DNA of 56,686 bases from Pseudonocardia sp. (lineage in GTDB: Bacteria; Actinomycetota; Actinomycetes; Mycobacteriales; Pseudonocardiaceae): positions 1 through 56,686 of the forward strand of contig JAJCYC010000209.1 of NCBI GenBank assembly GCA_029263115.1, written 5' to 3'. A model generated the notes under the pieces. The model saw nothing but the letters and a program-made list of their open reading frames with translations, had not been told where the DNA came from and searched no databases. How positions within the stretch are numbered: position 1 is the first letter of the stretch; every line of letters starts with the position of its first letter. This document shows, one piece after another, positions 41,139 to 52,949 of the stretch. The translations under genes and the position numbers were made by a program.

Positions 41139-44100
41139 GCAGCCCTGGCCCAGCACCCGGCCACTGCCGCCGACGCCCTGACCGCAGGACCAGCCGTCGT
41201 TCGGGCCGTACTTGTCGATGTTGCTCGGACCCCGGGGGTTCTTCGGGTCCAGCGGCGTCTCCGGGTTCGGGTACAGCAGGATCGCCGGCAGGCAGTTCGA
41301 GCTGGACACGCAGGTCAGCGTGCGGCGGGCACCGTCGGTCGCGGTGGTCTCCTGCCGGCAGGTGCCCTGGCCGAAGCAGTAGCCGAAGCCGCCGTTGCCT
41401 CGGGAGTCGCGGTAGCCCTGCACGAACCCGCAGCCCACGCCCTCGCACTGCGTCACGTCGCCCTGCGGGGTGAAGCTGGTGACCTGGCCGGGCCCGTCCA
41501 GCCGGGCCTCGAAGTAGCCGTTCGGGGTCTTGCTGTTCGGGTTGCCGGCGAACTCGTCGTGCATGAGGCACCGGGCGGTGCACACCCGCATCGACGGGTC
41601 CACGGTCTCACCGCGCTCGCAGACCTCCGCGCACCTGCGCACGTCCACGCCACGCTGGCCGGGCAGCGACTCGACGCAGTTGCCGTAGCAGTCGAGGCTG
41701 CCGCCGCGGCCCTGGGTGTCCGGGGTGATCGCCACGACCCGGTCGGTGAGGCCGGGCGTCCCGCCGGGACAACCCGAGCAGACCGTGTACCTGCCGTTCG
41801 GCTCGGACCACCCCCGGGCGGCGTTCTCCATCCGGCGCCCGTCGGGCAGCTGCACGTAGCCGCTCTGGCCGTAGATGCCGTAGGTGCCGTGCGGGTTGCC
41901 CCGGCCGGCGGTGGTCAGCGAGACGGTGTTCGGGTGGTGCTCGCCGACCCAGGCGGGCATCTGGCCGTCACCGTAGGCGCGCAGCTGCACACCCTCGTGC
42001 GAGGTGAAGGTGCCGGCCCCGGTCCAGCTGGCCAGCGCCGGGTTGTCGAACTCGTCCCGGGCCACCAGCCAGGCGTTCGCCGGCGGGGCGCCGGGACCGC
42101 CGCCGGTGTCGAACGTGTCGGTCTTGCCGCCGCCGGCCAGCACGCCCTGGCAGCCGCTCGGGCAGTCCACCATGAACCGGCCGCCGCCGTCGGCGTCGCC
42201 GTGGTAGGCGGTGGTGCGCCGGCCACCCTTGCCGGTGACCCGGCTGCCGGTGACGCCGTCGACGACGGTCCCGGTGGTGTCCACCCAGCCCCGGCCGTTG
42301 CCCCGGTCGTCGCGGTAGTCGCCCGCGCCGGTGGGGTCGTTGCCGGCGGTGTCGTACTTCTGGCCGTTCGGGCAGGTGCCGTTCGGGCACGGGGTGATCG
42401 GCACCTCGACCTTCGGCCGGCCGTTCTCCACGATGACCCGCTGGCCGTTCTCACCGGTGATGGAACACGACGTCCTCGGGCATGGCAGCCAGGGGCCGTC
42501 GGTCTCGTCGCCGAGGTCGCGGACGCGGGCCCGGCAGTCGCTGCCGCCGCTCGGGCACTGGTACTCGCCGCCGTAGCGGTTGCCGCCCAGCTCCGGCGGC
42601 AGCGCCCGGCCGGTCCTCGGGTCGATCCTGCCGCCGGCGGCGATCCACTGCTCCTTGCCGGACGGGACGTTGTCGATCCGGGCGTTGGAGCCGCCCTCGC
42701 GGAGGTTGCCGCAGTAGCCCGAGCACAGCGTGTACCCGCCGTCCGCGCCACCGTCCGGGCCGGGCACCGCCACCGCGGTCACCCCGCAGCCGCCGTTGCT
42801 GCCCGAGCACTCGCCCCAGTGCGCGGCGTTGTAGTGCCCGCCGCGCTTGTCCCACTCCGGGGCGAAGTTCGCCCCGGACGCGCGGTCGTAGGCCTTGGCG
42901 TAGTACGGCGCCGAGCAGTTCGCCGCGCCCGAGCAGCTCGCCGACGCCGAGGCGTGGTTGCCCTTCGCGTACGCGCTGGCGGACACCGCGACCCCGCCGC
43001 CGCCCAACCCGCCGCCGCCGGAGCCGGACGCCCGGGCCCAGGCGTGCGAGCCGGTGTCCGAGTCCCGGGCCGACGCCGAGCGGGTCGCCGAGTAGCGGTG
43101 GCTGCAGCTGGTGCCCTCGGTGCCCTGGCACCCGGCGGCGGCCGTCGCCGAGGTGGCGTTCCCGGTGGCCGCCGCGTACGTGGTCACCTGGCCGCCGCCG
43201 AACCCGCCCTCCCGGTGCCCGACCGCGTCGGCCGTGGCGCCGGCCGCGTCCGCGTGGCTCGCCGCGCGGTAGGCGTAGGAGCAGCTGGAGCCCGTGCTGC
43301 CCTGGCAGGAGGCGCCGGCCTGCGCCCCGGGCCCGGCCGCCCCGACCTGCGCGGCGCTGCGGCAGGTGCCGTTCGCCCCGGCCGTGCAGTCGGAGCGGCC
43401 GGTGGCCTTGTTGAGCCCGCCCGGGGCGTTCGCCTCGGCGGCGCCCTCGGTGTGCGTCCGGCAGCCGGTGCCCGCGCACGTCGCGTTCACCGAGGTCAGG
43501 CCCTCGGCGACGAACCCGTCGGTGCCCGATTCGCAGGCACCGGCGGTCGCGCAGGTGGCGTCGGCGGCCGCCTCGGCCTTCGGGCCGGCCTCGCCGGGGG
43601 TGGTGCTGTGGGCGCGGGTGGCGCAGCCGGCCTTCGTGCCGTCGTCGCAGCCGGCGGCGGCCATCGCGCTGGTCGCGGCGAACCGGTCGTCGGGCTGGGC
43701 GCCGGGCTCGGAGGCGGACAACGTCGCGGCCACGTCGACCTGCGCCCGGCACGGGCGGGTGCCGTCGCAGCCGGTGTCGCCGACCGCGTCCGACCGGCTG
43801 CCACCACGCTGGGACAGCACGTCGCCGTCGGCCTTGCCGGTGCAGCCGGCCTTCGGGCAGTCCAGCCAGGAGCCGGCCTGCACGGTGCCGGAGAGCCCCG
43901 GGATCGGCGTGCCGTCCTTGCCGTCCTTGCCCTTGCCGTCCGTGCCGGGGGCGGTCTGGCCGGAGTCGTCGGCAGCGGTGGCGGAGACCGTGCTGCCCAC
44001 CCCACAGCCGGAGGCGGTGGCGGTGGCGGTGGCGGTGCAGGAGGCCCCGGTGTCCGTGCGGCCGCCGACGCCGGTCGCCGTGCCGGAGGTGGTGGCCCGG

Positions 44101-47100
44101 GTGGCGCACGCGGCGCCACCGTCGCAGTCGCCGGCCACGCTCGCGTCGACCGCCACGAACCGGTTGTCCGCGCCCGGGGCCGAGCGGGAGACCGACGTGT
44201 CTGCCCCGAGCTGACCGCGGCACGGGCCGGAGCCGTCGCAGGTGGTCCCGCCCTCGGCCACCGACCGGCCGCTGGCGCCGTCCACCGTGCCGCGGGCGGT
44301 GGCGTCGCCGGTGATCCGGCCGGTGCAGCCGGCGTCCGGGCAGTCGATCCCGGAGCTGGTCCGGCCGCTGCCGAACGACCCGGGGATCGGCTTCGGCCGC
44401 TTCTCCTCCTTCGCGCCGGCCTTCGCGTCCTGGGCACCGGACTTCGCGTCCTCGGTGGGCTGCGCCTGGCCGGAGTTCCGCAGAGTGATCGCGGTGGCCT
44501 CGCTGGTCACCCCGCAGCCGCCGGCGGCCGCGGTGCAGATGGCGTCGGTGTGCGAGCGGCCGGTGCCGGTGCGGATGACGGTGTCGCCGGTGGTGGTGGC
44601 GGTGCATCCGGGGCCGGCGCACCGCCCGGCGCCACCGGAGCGGGACATCGTGGCCGGCGGGTCGGTGACCGGCGCGGCGGCGGTCCTGGTGGCCTCGGCG
44701 GCGGCCCTGCGCGCGTCGGCAGCGGCCGTGCGGGCGGCGGTGGCGGCCGTGCGGGCGGCCGTGCGGGCGGCGGTGGCTGTCCTGCCCGCCCCGGCGGCGG
44801 CCTTCGTGGCCTGGTCGGCCTGCTGGCGGGCCTGCTCGGCGACCGCTCGCTTCTCCTCGGCGACCAGGTCGGCCACGACCTGGCCGGTACCGGCGGTCGA
44901 GTCGCTGGTGGCCTGGCAGGCGCTCCGGGTACTCGAACAGCTGGAGCTGGTGGTCCCGATCCCGGCCGGTGGCCCCCGGGACCCACCGGAACCGGCGAGC
45001 CGGCCCGGGCCGTCCGAGCCGTCAGCCGAGGTGCGGGTGGTGCCCGCGCAGCCGGTGCCGCCGGCGCAGTCCAGGACGGCCGAAACGGCGGTCCAGGACG
45101 AGGCGCCAGGCACCGTCGGGCCACCGGAGTTCGCGCTCGAACCGGGGGCGGTGGGGGCCGGCGGCGTCGAGGGCTGGTCGGGGCCGCCCGGCTGGGTCGG
45201 GTCCCGCTCGGGCTGTGCCGGCGCCTCATCGGTGCCGCCCTGGGTGACGGTGGCGTTGCCCGTGGACGCCGCGCGCACCAGCGGCGCCATGCTGTTCGCG
45301 TCCGGCCCACTCGAGGCTCCCGAGTTGGACACCGCCTGGCACGGGCCGGTCGCGTTCTCGCACGAGCCCTCGGAGTGCGAGCCGCGCGGGTCCGGGGAGA
45401 TCGACGGGTCGGTGGCGGTGGCCGCCGAGGTGGCGGTGCCGGTGCACGGGGCGGCCCAGTCGCAGGCCAGCGCGGCGCCGGCGACCGAGGCGGCGGACGG
45501 CCCGGCCGGTTCGCGGGCGGCATTGACCGGCTGGCCGTCGGCGGTGAACTCGCGCGCCGCGCCCGGCCCGGTGGTCGCCGCCGACCTCGACCGCACCTGG
45601 CAGGTACCGCCGCCGGCCCGGCAGCTCGCGGTGCCGGTGGAGGTGCGCGGCCTGCCGCCGTCCACCGCGCCGTCCCAGGCCGCGCTCGAGGTGTTCGCGG
45701 TGCCCGAGCAGGAGGCGGACGCGCAGTCCAGGCTCGCGCTGGACGACGAGGTGGACGACGGGCCGGAAGTCGGCTGGCCGGGCAGCGGGCGGCCGGTCGC
45801 CGGATCGGCGCGCAGGTGGTCGGGGGCGGAGGAGGCGGATGAGGTGGCCTCGCCGGCGCAGCCACCGCCGGTGACCGTGCAGTCCGCGTCGGCCCGCGAC
45901 CCGCGCCGGTGCGGCGAGACGGCGGTGTCCAGCGCGGAGGTCTCGGCGGCGACAGTGCCGCCGCACTCGGCCGCGTCGGAGCAGCTCACCCGCGCGTCGG
46001 CGGTGGACATCGACACCGGGCCGGTCACCTCGGCGGCGACCGGGCCGGTCGTGCCGTCGGCGAGCCCGGCGGCGGGCTCGCGGTCGGCGACCCGGGTGCT
46101 GGACTCCGTCTCGCACCCGCCGCCGGCGCCGAGGGCCGAGCAGTTCGAGGTGCCGATGCTGTCCCGGGTGCCGGTGAGGTCACCGGACGCCGCGCCCCGG
46201 GTGGCGCCCTTCGCGGTGCCCGTGCAGCCGGCGACGGCGCACTCGACCGAGCCGGCGGTGTCGCTGGCCGCGGTCAGCTCCGGCGCGATCGAGGCCGGCG
46301 CGGCCTCCGCAACCCGCCCAGGGGCCGGGCCGGAGGTGGCCGGGCCGAACCAGCCCTCGATGGCCGACAGGTACCGGTCGCGGGCCGGCGGGGCCTGCGC
46401 ACGGACCTCGGTGGCCGAGGAGGACTCGGAGCGGCAGCCGCCGCCGGTCGCGGTGCACTCGTCGGCGCCGCTGGTGGTGCGGGTCGCCGGCTTGCCCGCG
46501 GTGGTCGCGGTGACCGAGGCCTCGGTGGTGGTCGTGCCCGTGCCGGTGCAGGCGACGGTGTCGCAGTCCACCCGGACCTGGGACAGCGCGCCGGTCCGCT
46601 CGTCGCCGCCGGCGGTGGTGTCGCACCCGCCGCCGGTGACCGTGCAGTCGGCGGTGCCGGACTGGTCCCGCTCGACGGTGTCGGTGGTGGCCGGGGTGGC
46701 CGGCCGCCCGGCCGTCGCGGTGGCGGGCACGCCCGCGTGCCCGGTGACCGGGTCGGCGGCCACCGCCGGGGTGCCCGGGGTGGTGGTGGAGCGCATGGTG
46801 ACGCCGCCGCTGGTCGACTCGGCGCTGCCGGAGCAGCCGGCGGCGCGCTCGGCGCAGTGCGCGCCGGCCGAGGCCCTTGGTGAGCCGTCGGCGATCTCGG
46901 CGGCGGCGGTGTCGGCGGCATACCAGCGGCGGTCGGCGTCGCCGGTCTCCAGCAGGACGGTCGAGGTGGTGTCGCAACCGCCGGCACTCGCCTGGCAATG
47001 CGCCTTGCCGGACGCGTCCCCGCTCGCCTTCGCCGACTCCACCGGGTCGGCGGCGTCGGCGGCGTCGGCGGACCGCGCCGGATCGGCGTCGGAGGACCGG

Positions 47101-47561
47101 CCGGTGGCCGAGGTGTCGCAGCCGCCGTTCGAGGTCCGGCAGTCCGCGCTGCCCTCCTCGGCGGTGGCCACGGTGGCCAGCGCGCAGTCCTTCGTGCAGG
47201 ACCCGGTGCCCTCGGACGTCCCCGGGGAGCCGGTCCCGCCCGGAGCCGTCGGGGTGCTGGAGGTGGCGTCGCAGCCACCCTCGGCCCGGCACTCGGTATC
47301 CGCGCCCCGGGTGTCCGCGACCGCCCGGGTCTGGCAGTCACCGGGCCCGCAGCTCGTCGCCGCGGTGGTGTCGGCGGCCTTGGTCGCCGTCAGGCAGCCG
47401 TCGGTGTCGCAGCTGGCGGAGGCGGACCGGTCCCCGGCGGCCGCGTCGGTGGTGCATCCGGAGATTCCGGACAGGCAGACGTCGCGGTCCTCGGTGGTCT
47501 CGCCGGTGCTGGCGTCGGTGGCCGCGGCGGCGCACTCGGCGAACGCGCCGGACGAGCCACA
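41139..47561 (-). repeat. Cys-pair protein repeat array (about 50 units)
   Basis: Residues 791-2931 hold about 50 cysteine pairs of the form C-x(3-12)-C and essentially no unpaired cysteine. Units are about 35-60 residues in the first three-quarters and Ser/Thr/Ala/Gly-rich between pairs. Short loops (C-x4/5-C, as in DCPDAGCTG) tend to alternate with longer loops (C-x6-C, as in DCTVTGGGCDT), so many units form doublets of about 80 residues. The last quarter (from CSGYC on) is richer in Tyr, Trp and Asn and looks like a folded cap. An exported, disulfide-stapled beta-rich fibre is the natural reading. Confidence 0.85.
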
Positions 47562-49530
47562 GGAGGCCGCGGCGCCGTCGCCGGCATCGTCGACCAGGTC
47601 GGGGGCGTCCCGGCCGGTCGCGGCGCGCAGCTCGTCGGTCTGCTGGTAGACCTGCTCGCGCTGCCGCTCCAGCCGCTCGGCGTGCCGGTCGTAGGTCGCC
47701 TGGTCCAGGGTGCCGGCCGCGACCTGCTTGCGCTCCGCGTCCAGCTTCGCCTGACCGTTCGCGACGGACTGGTGACCGGCGACGGTCTCGTCGATCAGCG
47801 CCGCCCGCTCGGCGGACAGTGCGGCGGCTTGCGTGTCGACGGTGGTCACCAGCTTCTGATGCTCCGCGACATGCTGGTCGTACGTCGCCCGCGGCAGCGT
47901 GCCCGCAGCGACCTGCTTCTTCTCCTCGGCGAGCGTGCGCTCGCTCTTCTTCACCTTCAGCCGCCCGGTGAGGACCTCGTCGGTCGTCCGCTCGGAGTCC
48001 GACGACTCGTCCCACCACAGGGCCGGCCAGCTGTCACTGTCCCGGTAGGTGTGGTCGCTCAGCAGCTCTGGTGGCCCGCGCGAACCCAGGCCGGACCACT
48101 CCGCCCCGCTCATCCCGGCCGGCCGGGTGTCGGCGGCGTCATCGAACCGGCCGGCCAGCACGTCCCGCACGATCTCCTCGGCCAGCCCCGGCACCGGGTC
48201 ACCCTGGCCGTCGGCGTTGCCGGCCCCGGTCCGGGAGCCGGCCAGGCCACGCAGGCCCGTGCCGTCCACCCGACCGAGGCGCAGCACGGCGTCCCCGAGC
48301 GTGTCCGCGAGGCCGTCGGCCTCGCGACCGGCGAGCCCGCCACGCCCGGCCGCGCGCAGCCCGAGGTCCAGCGAGCCGCGGATGAGGTCGCCGACCCCGG
48401 ACAGGGCACCCCGGACCTCCTCGCCCAACCGCTCGCCGCCGACCGCGGTGGCGATGCCACTGGCCAGATCGACCGTTCCGGAGACCAACCGTTCGCCGCC
48501 CCGGCCGGAACCCACGCCGCGCGCCTTCGGGCGGTCACCCACGGGTCCGGCAGCCAGGCGACCGGTCAGCTCGCCGGTCAGCTCATCGAGGTCCACACCG
48601 GCCCTGGCGGCACGTGACCGCGCGGGCTCCGGCGCCGACCGGCCGCCCCGCGAGCCCAATTCCTCGCGCAGCCGGTCCGCCACCATCCCGCGCAGGCGCC
48701 GCTGCGACACCCCGGCGTCGGACAGGCGCTCCCGCACCTCGTCCTCCGCGAGCCCCCGCAGGTCGTCCACCTCGACCCCGGCGTCGGCCAGCCGGTCGGC
48801 GACCTCGCCGCGCAGCTGCCCGATCAGCCTCGCCTGTCGACGGTCCCGCCCGGCAACGTCGGCGCTCACCCGGAGTTGGTCGACAACGGGTCGGTCGACA
48901 CCGGATCGGCCGACACCGGATCGGTCGACACCGCGCGGTCGACCCCCCTCGAGGGTGGCGCGCACGCCGGACAGGATCGCCCGGCGCACCGCGTCCGGGG
49001 CCTTCTCGGCGGCGGTCGACCCAGTGTTGCCGCTGACCGATCCGAGGGCGCCGACCCCGGTACGGTTCAGGGCGCGCTCGACGGTCCGGCCGACCTCGCC
49101 GCCCGAACGAGCCTCCGCCAGCCCCCGGCGCACCTCGTCGTCGATCCGCTCGGCGAGCTCCGCACCCCGGGCAGCGGCCCGCTGGCCGACATCTCGGCGG
49201 ACCTGGCCGGCGGTGCCCCCGGCCAGGTCGTCGGCGGACTCCACGGCGTGGCGAACGTGGCGCTCCACCCGCTCGGCGATGGTCCGGCCGAGGTCTGCCC
49301 GCTCGCGGCCGGACCGCTCGCCGCCGGACCGTTCAGCGCGGGACCGTTCAGCGCGGGAGCGTTCGCCTCGGGCCCCGTCGTCGCGAGGCCGTTCGTTGTC
49401 ACCGTCTCGGGTCCGGCGGGCGCGACGCTCGTCGCGGTCGTTCGCCCGCTCAGCCTGACGGCTCGCCCGACGCTCGGACCGCTCCCTCGCCGGCTTGCCG
49501 CGCTCCGAGCGACCCCGCTCCCGACGGTCA

Positions 49531-49620
49531 CCATCACCACCGCGCTCGCGGCGATCTCCGCCATCACCACCGCGCTCGCGGCGATCTCCGCCATCACCAC
49601 CGCGCTCGCGGCGATCTCCG
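49531..49620 (-). repeat. 30-bp tandem repeat, three perfect copies, in frame
   Basis: Three identical 30-base units lie head to tail at 49531-49560, 49561-49590 and 49591-49620, and a degenerate fourth continues to about 49640. Each encodes ten residues (GGDGGDRRER, cyclic) just after the N-terminal membrane segment of the giant protein. Because the unit is a multiple of three, copy changes would alter linker length without breaking the frame. Confidence 0.9.
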
Positions 49621-49931
49621 CCATCACCGCCGCGCTCGCGGCCACCGCCGTCACCGTCGCCGCGACCCTTGCGGCCACCGCGTTCGACCAGCCGGCCGCC
49701 CGAGACGGACGCGACGTTCTTGGCCGCGGCCAGGTGGCCACTGCTGGCCATCAGCGTGACCGCCTCGGTGGCCACGGCCGCGGTCGCCACCGCCGGCGCG
49801 AAGAGGGTGCCGGCCAGCCAGACCAGGAAGGCCCCGCCGATCACCACAGCGAAGGTCAGCAACGCCCGCGCCACGACGACCGACGCGGTGCGCACGCACC
49901 GCGTCAGGCCAGCCGGGACCAGGGTCGCCAT

Positions 49932-50581
49932 CAGAGTCACTCCGGGTAGGTCGATCAGGTCGGTCGGCCCGGGATCGGGCCGAGCACCGGCGGCCGGGGA
50001 GGCCACACCGTCGTGCTTGAGCCGCTTCGAGCGGCGACACATCCGACCTGGGACGTCACAGGACATGAACCACTGGGCGAGCGAGATAGGCCGCGGTCGA
50101 CGCCACGCGGGACACACGGTCCGCCGGTGCGGGAAACAGCACGACGCGGAACTGATGTTCGCTCGCTGATCAAAGTAGGGAAAGCGGCCGCCGAAACCAA
50201 GGCCATAAGATCGCAAGGTGACGAAGACCACATTTTCTTCGGGTTCGCGGCGCCCTCCGGAACCCGACCGCTGAGCACCGGGCCGAGGGCTCCGACGCCC
50301 GCGGCACACCCCATCCCACGCTTCCGCACGCCGGATCCCGGCTCCCGCGTCCGAGCCCAGGAGACCGGAGCATGACCTCCGGTCGACGTGTCGACCGGCA
50401 CCCCCGGGCCATCCCGACCGACGCCATGCCCTCGGTCACCCAGCAGGTGCCGACCACCCGCGCGGCCACCGACCGGGCCCGCGCGGCCACCGGCCGCCGA
50501 CCAGCACTGCCACACCTCCGGTGGCCGCGCACGGCCGTCCCGACCCGTGGCCACCCGGCCATCCAGCGCCGCCCGCCTGCC
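49932..50581. other. Leader/intergenic region of the giant gene
   Basis: These 650 bases lie between the giant gene and the methyltransferase gene, both read on the minus strand. Base composition drops in GC around 50160-50260, which fits a regulatory region, but I cannot assign a convincing -35/-10 pair. The open frames crossing it have out-of-frame composition. Confidence 0.5.
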
Positions 50582-51385
50582 TCAGGTCGGGCTCGGCCGG
50601 CGGACCTCGTAGAGCATCAGTGCGGCGGCCACCGCCAGGTTCAGCGACTCAGCGGTGCCCCCCATCGGGATCCGGACGGTGTGGTCGGCGCGGTCCAGCA
50701 CGTCGGCCGCCAGGCCCTCGCCCTCGTTGCCCAGCAGCACCACGGTCGGCGTGCGGTAGGTGCCGGCCCAGTGCGCCCGCTCGGCGTAGCCGGAGGTGGC
50801 CACGACGTTCGCCCCGACCACCCCGGCCCAGCCGAACAGCGCCTCCGGGTCGGGCATCCGGCAGACCGGTACCGCGAACAGCGAGCCCATGCTCGCCTTC
50901 ACCGCTGCCGGGGCGTACTCGTCCGCCGTGTCGCCGACCAGGATCACCCCGGCCGCCCCGGCGGCATCGGCGGTGCGCACGACGGTGCCCAGGTTGCCGG
51001 GATTGGCCACCCGGTCCAGCGCGACGAACACGTCGCCGGGGCCCACCGCCTCGGGCACCGCGGCGGCTCGACACCGCACCACGGCGAGCAGCCCGGGCGG
51101 GGTGTCGCGCTCGCTCAGCCGGGCGGCCAGCGACTCGGCCACCTCCACCACGAGGGTGCCGGCCGCGCGCCGCTGCGCCACCATCGCGGACGCCGACTCC
51201 GGCAACCGGGCGGGCACGACCAGCAGCGTCTCGATCTCCCAGCCGGCCTCGACCGCGCGCCACACCGGTTGCACGCCCTCGACGACGAACGCGCCATCCC
51301 GGCGCCGCGCCCGCCGCTCGGCCAGCGCCCGGACCCGTTTGACCACCGGGTTGGTGGCGCTGGTGATCGTCAGCTGGGCGTCCAT
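50582..51385 (-). CDS. TrmH/SpoU-family RNA 2'-O-methyltransferase
   Basis: This 267-residue protein has the three SPOUT motifs: DRVANPGNLGTVVRTADAAG near residue 125, VVLLGNEGEGL near 221, and IPMGGTAESLNLAVAAALML near 241, which form the trefoil knot and bind S-adenosylmethionine. An N-terminal substrate-binding domain precedes them. It would methylate the 2'-OH of a ribose in rRNA or tRNA. It diverges from the epoxide hydrolase-like gene at 51460. Confidence 0.93.
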   Translation of the reverse strand: MDAQLTITSATNPVVKRVRALAERRARRRDGAFVVEGVQPVWRAVEAGWEIETLLVVPARLPESASAMVAQRRAAGTLVVEVAESLAARLSERDTPPGLLAVVRCRAAAVPEAVGPGDVFVALDRVANPGNLGTVVRTADAAGAAGVILVGDTADEYAPAAVKASMGSLFAVPVCRMPDPEALFGWAGVVGANVVATSGYAERAHWAGTYRTPTVVLLGNEGEGLAADVLDRADHTVRIPMGGTAESLNLAVAAALMLYEVRRPSPT

Positions 51386-51459
51386 GGCGCTGCCAATCTA
51401 GCGGGGCAGATCTACTGTGGGGCCGTCGAGGAGTCCGTCCACCGCGCACAGGAGCAGCC

Positions 51460-51915
51460 ATGACCAAGTCCGAGACCGCAACCGGCGGCACCGTGCACGG
51501 TGCCGCCACCGAGATCGTCGCCGCGTTCCTGGACGCGATGGGCCGACTGGACGCCGATGCGGCACTGGCGCTGATGGCCGAGGACGCGGTGTACGAGAAC
51601 GTGTCGCTGCCGGCGGCGCGGGGCAAGGACGCGGTGGCCAAGCAACTGCGGATGATCGCGAAGTACCTGACCGGCTTCGAGGCGATCAACCACCGGATCG
51701 TCGGCGACGGCGAGACGGTGCTGACCGAGCGCACCGACGTGATCACGATCGGCCGGTTCAGCGCGTCGTTCTGGGTGTGCGGGACGTTCGAGGTGCGCGA
51801 CGGCCGGATCGTGCTGTGGCGCGACCACTTCGACTGGGCGAACCTGTTGGTCGGCTCGGCGGCCGGGGCCGGACGGGCGCTGGTCGGCCTGGTCGGCTCG
51901 CTGCGCCGGCGCTGA
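51460..51915 (+). CDS. Limonene-1,2-epoxide hydrolase-like protein
   Basis: This 151-residue protein has the SnoaL/LEH cone fold with the LEH catalytic Asp-Arg-Asp set visible: VLTERTDVIT supplies Arg and Asp, and RIVLWRDHFDW supplies the last Asp. The family opens epoxides with water without a covalent intermediate. It resembles mycobacterial EphG-like proteins. AGGAG lies eight bases before ATG 51460. Confidence 0.85.
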   Translation: MTKSETATGGTVHGAATEIVAAFLDAMGRLDADAALALMAEDAVYENVSLPAARGKDAVAKQLRMIAKYLTGFEAINHRIVGDGETVLTERTDVITIGRFSASFWVCGTFEVRDGRIVLWRDHFDWANLLVGSAAGAGRALVGLVGSLRRR

Positions 51916-52006
51916 CCGCCGACCCCGGCCGGCGCATCCGCGCCCACACCGGGGAGCCGACCCGGCGGGCGCGCGGACCTCGGAAACCGCGCCCCCGCCC
52001 CGGGTG

Positions 52007-52228
52007 TCAGCGGAAGATGTTGCGGACCAGCACGAGCACGACCAGCCCGCCCACCGCGATCAACGCGTACTTCACCCTCGGGTCGGCGAGCTTGTCCTGG
52101 GCGGTCTGCTTGCCACTCTCGACCAGCCGCTTGGGGTGGGCCCGCTCGGTGAGCGCGTCCAGGGTGCTGGCCAGGGCATCGCGGGCCTCCTCGATGTCCC
52201 GTTGGATGGTGTCCGGGTCTCGTGCCAC
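52007..52228 (-). CDS. DUF3618 protein
   Basis: This 73-residue protein has the DUF3618 start DPDTIQRDIEEARDALASTL, a Leu-x2-basic middle, and one C-terminal membrane helix (YALIAVGGLVVLVLV). GTG 52228 follows GAGGAGG. It is often encoded near other small membrane proteins; its role is unknown. Confidence 0.87.
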   Translation of the reverse strand: MARDPDTIQRDIEEARDALASTLDALTERAHPKRLVESGKQTAQDKLADPRVKYALIAVGGLVVLVLVRNIFR

Positions 52229-52358
52229 CGTTCCTCCTCGCGTCCGTCCCCCGGGCCGGCACGGTCCGGCGGGTGCTGGCCGCAACCGTAGCCACCACCC
52301 GTGGCGGCCACGACCGGGACACCCTGCGCGGACCCGAGATTTCACCGGGCCGGCGCCC

Positions 52359-52422
52359 CCACCACCGGGCCGCCCCACCACCGGGCCGCCCCACCACCGG
52401 GCCGCCCCACCACCGGGCCGCC
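52359..52422. repeat. 16-bp tandem repeat, four perfect copies
   Basis: CCACCACCGGGCCGCC occurs four times head to tail between the divergent DUF3618 and peroxiredoxin genes, 48 bases before the peroxiredoxin start codon. It lies where a promoter or regulator site would be expected. No gene crosses it convincingly. Confidence 0.9.
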
Positions 52423-52470
52423 CGCGCCGGGTCGGCGGGGTCCACCGATGGGACTGCTAGCGTCGCGGCC

Positions 52471-52938
52471 ATGAGCACCCGCCTGCAGACCGGCGACCCG
52501 GCGCCGGAGTTCACCCTGCCCGACGCGGACGGCAAGCCGGTGTCGCTCGCCGACTACCGGGACCGCCGCGTGATCCTCTACTTCTACCCCGCGGCGAGCA
52601 CCCCGGGCTGCACCAAGCAGGCCTGCGACTTCCGGGACAGCCTCACCGAACTCGACACCGCCGGCCTGGACGTGCTGGGCATCTCGCCGGACAAACCGGC
52701 GAAGCTGGCCAGGTTCCGCGACGCCGAGCAGCTCACCTTCCCGTTGCTGTCCGACGTCGAGCGCGAGGTGCTGACCGCCTACGGCGCGTTCGGCGAGAAG
52801 CAGATGTACGGCAAGACGGTCACCGGGGTGATCCGCTCGACGGTCGTGATCGGCGCGGACGGCAATGTGGAGCACGCGTTCTACAACGTTCGAGCCACCG
52901 GGCACGTGGCCAAGCTGCGCAAGGACATCTCGGTCTGA
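52471..52938 (+). CDS. bcp: Thiol peroxidase, Bcp/PrxQ-type peroxiredoxin
   Basis: This 155-residue peroxiredoxin has the active site YFYPAASTPGCTKQACDFRD, with peroxidatic Cys near residue 46 and resolving Cys five residues later, as in two-Cys PrxQ enzymes. It reduces hydroperoxides at the expense of thioredoxin-like donors. The stop at 52938 is 11 bases from the 3' end of the tRNA on the other strand. Confidence 0.94.
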   Translation: MSTRLQTGDPAPEFTLPDADGKPVSLADYRDRRVILYFYPAASTPGCTKQACDFRDSLTELDTAGLDVLGISPDKPAKLARFRDAEQLTFPLLSDVEREVLTAYGAFGEKQMYGKTVTGVIRSTVVIGADGNVEHAFYNVRATGHVAKLRKDISV

Positions 52939-52949
52939 GACGTCCCCGG

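Noticed and set aside
41127-45842. Long plus-strand open frame opposite the Cys-pair array, Gly/Val/Ala-rich and PE_PGRS-like
   Set aside because: Its composition is what results from reading the Ser/Thr/Ala-rich repeats backwards; there is no start site support and the paired cysteines on the minus strand show which strand is coding.
49531-49640. CRISPR-like array
   Set aside because: The repeats are directly adjacent with no spacers and lie in frame within a coding region.
49932-50309. N-terminal extension of the giant frame to 50309
   Set aside because: The extra 126 residues have non-coding composition and would place the membrane anchor internally; ATG 49931 has a good ribosome site.
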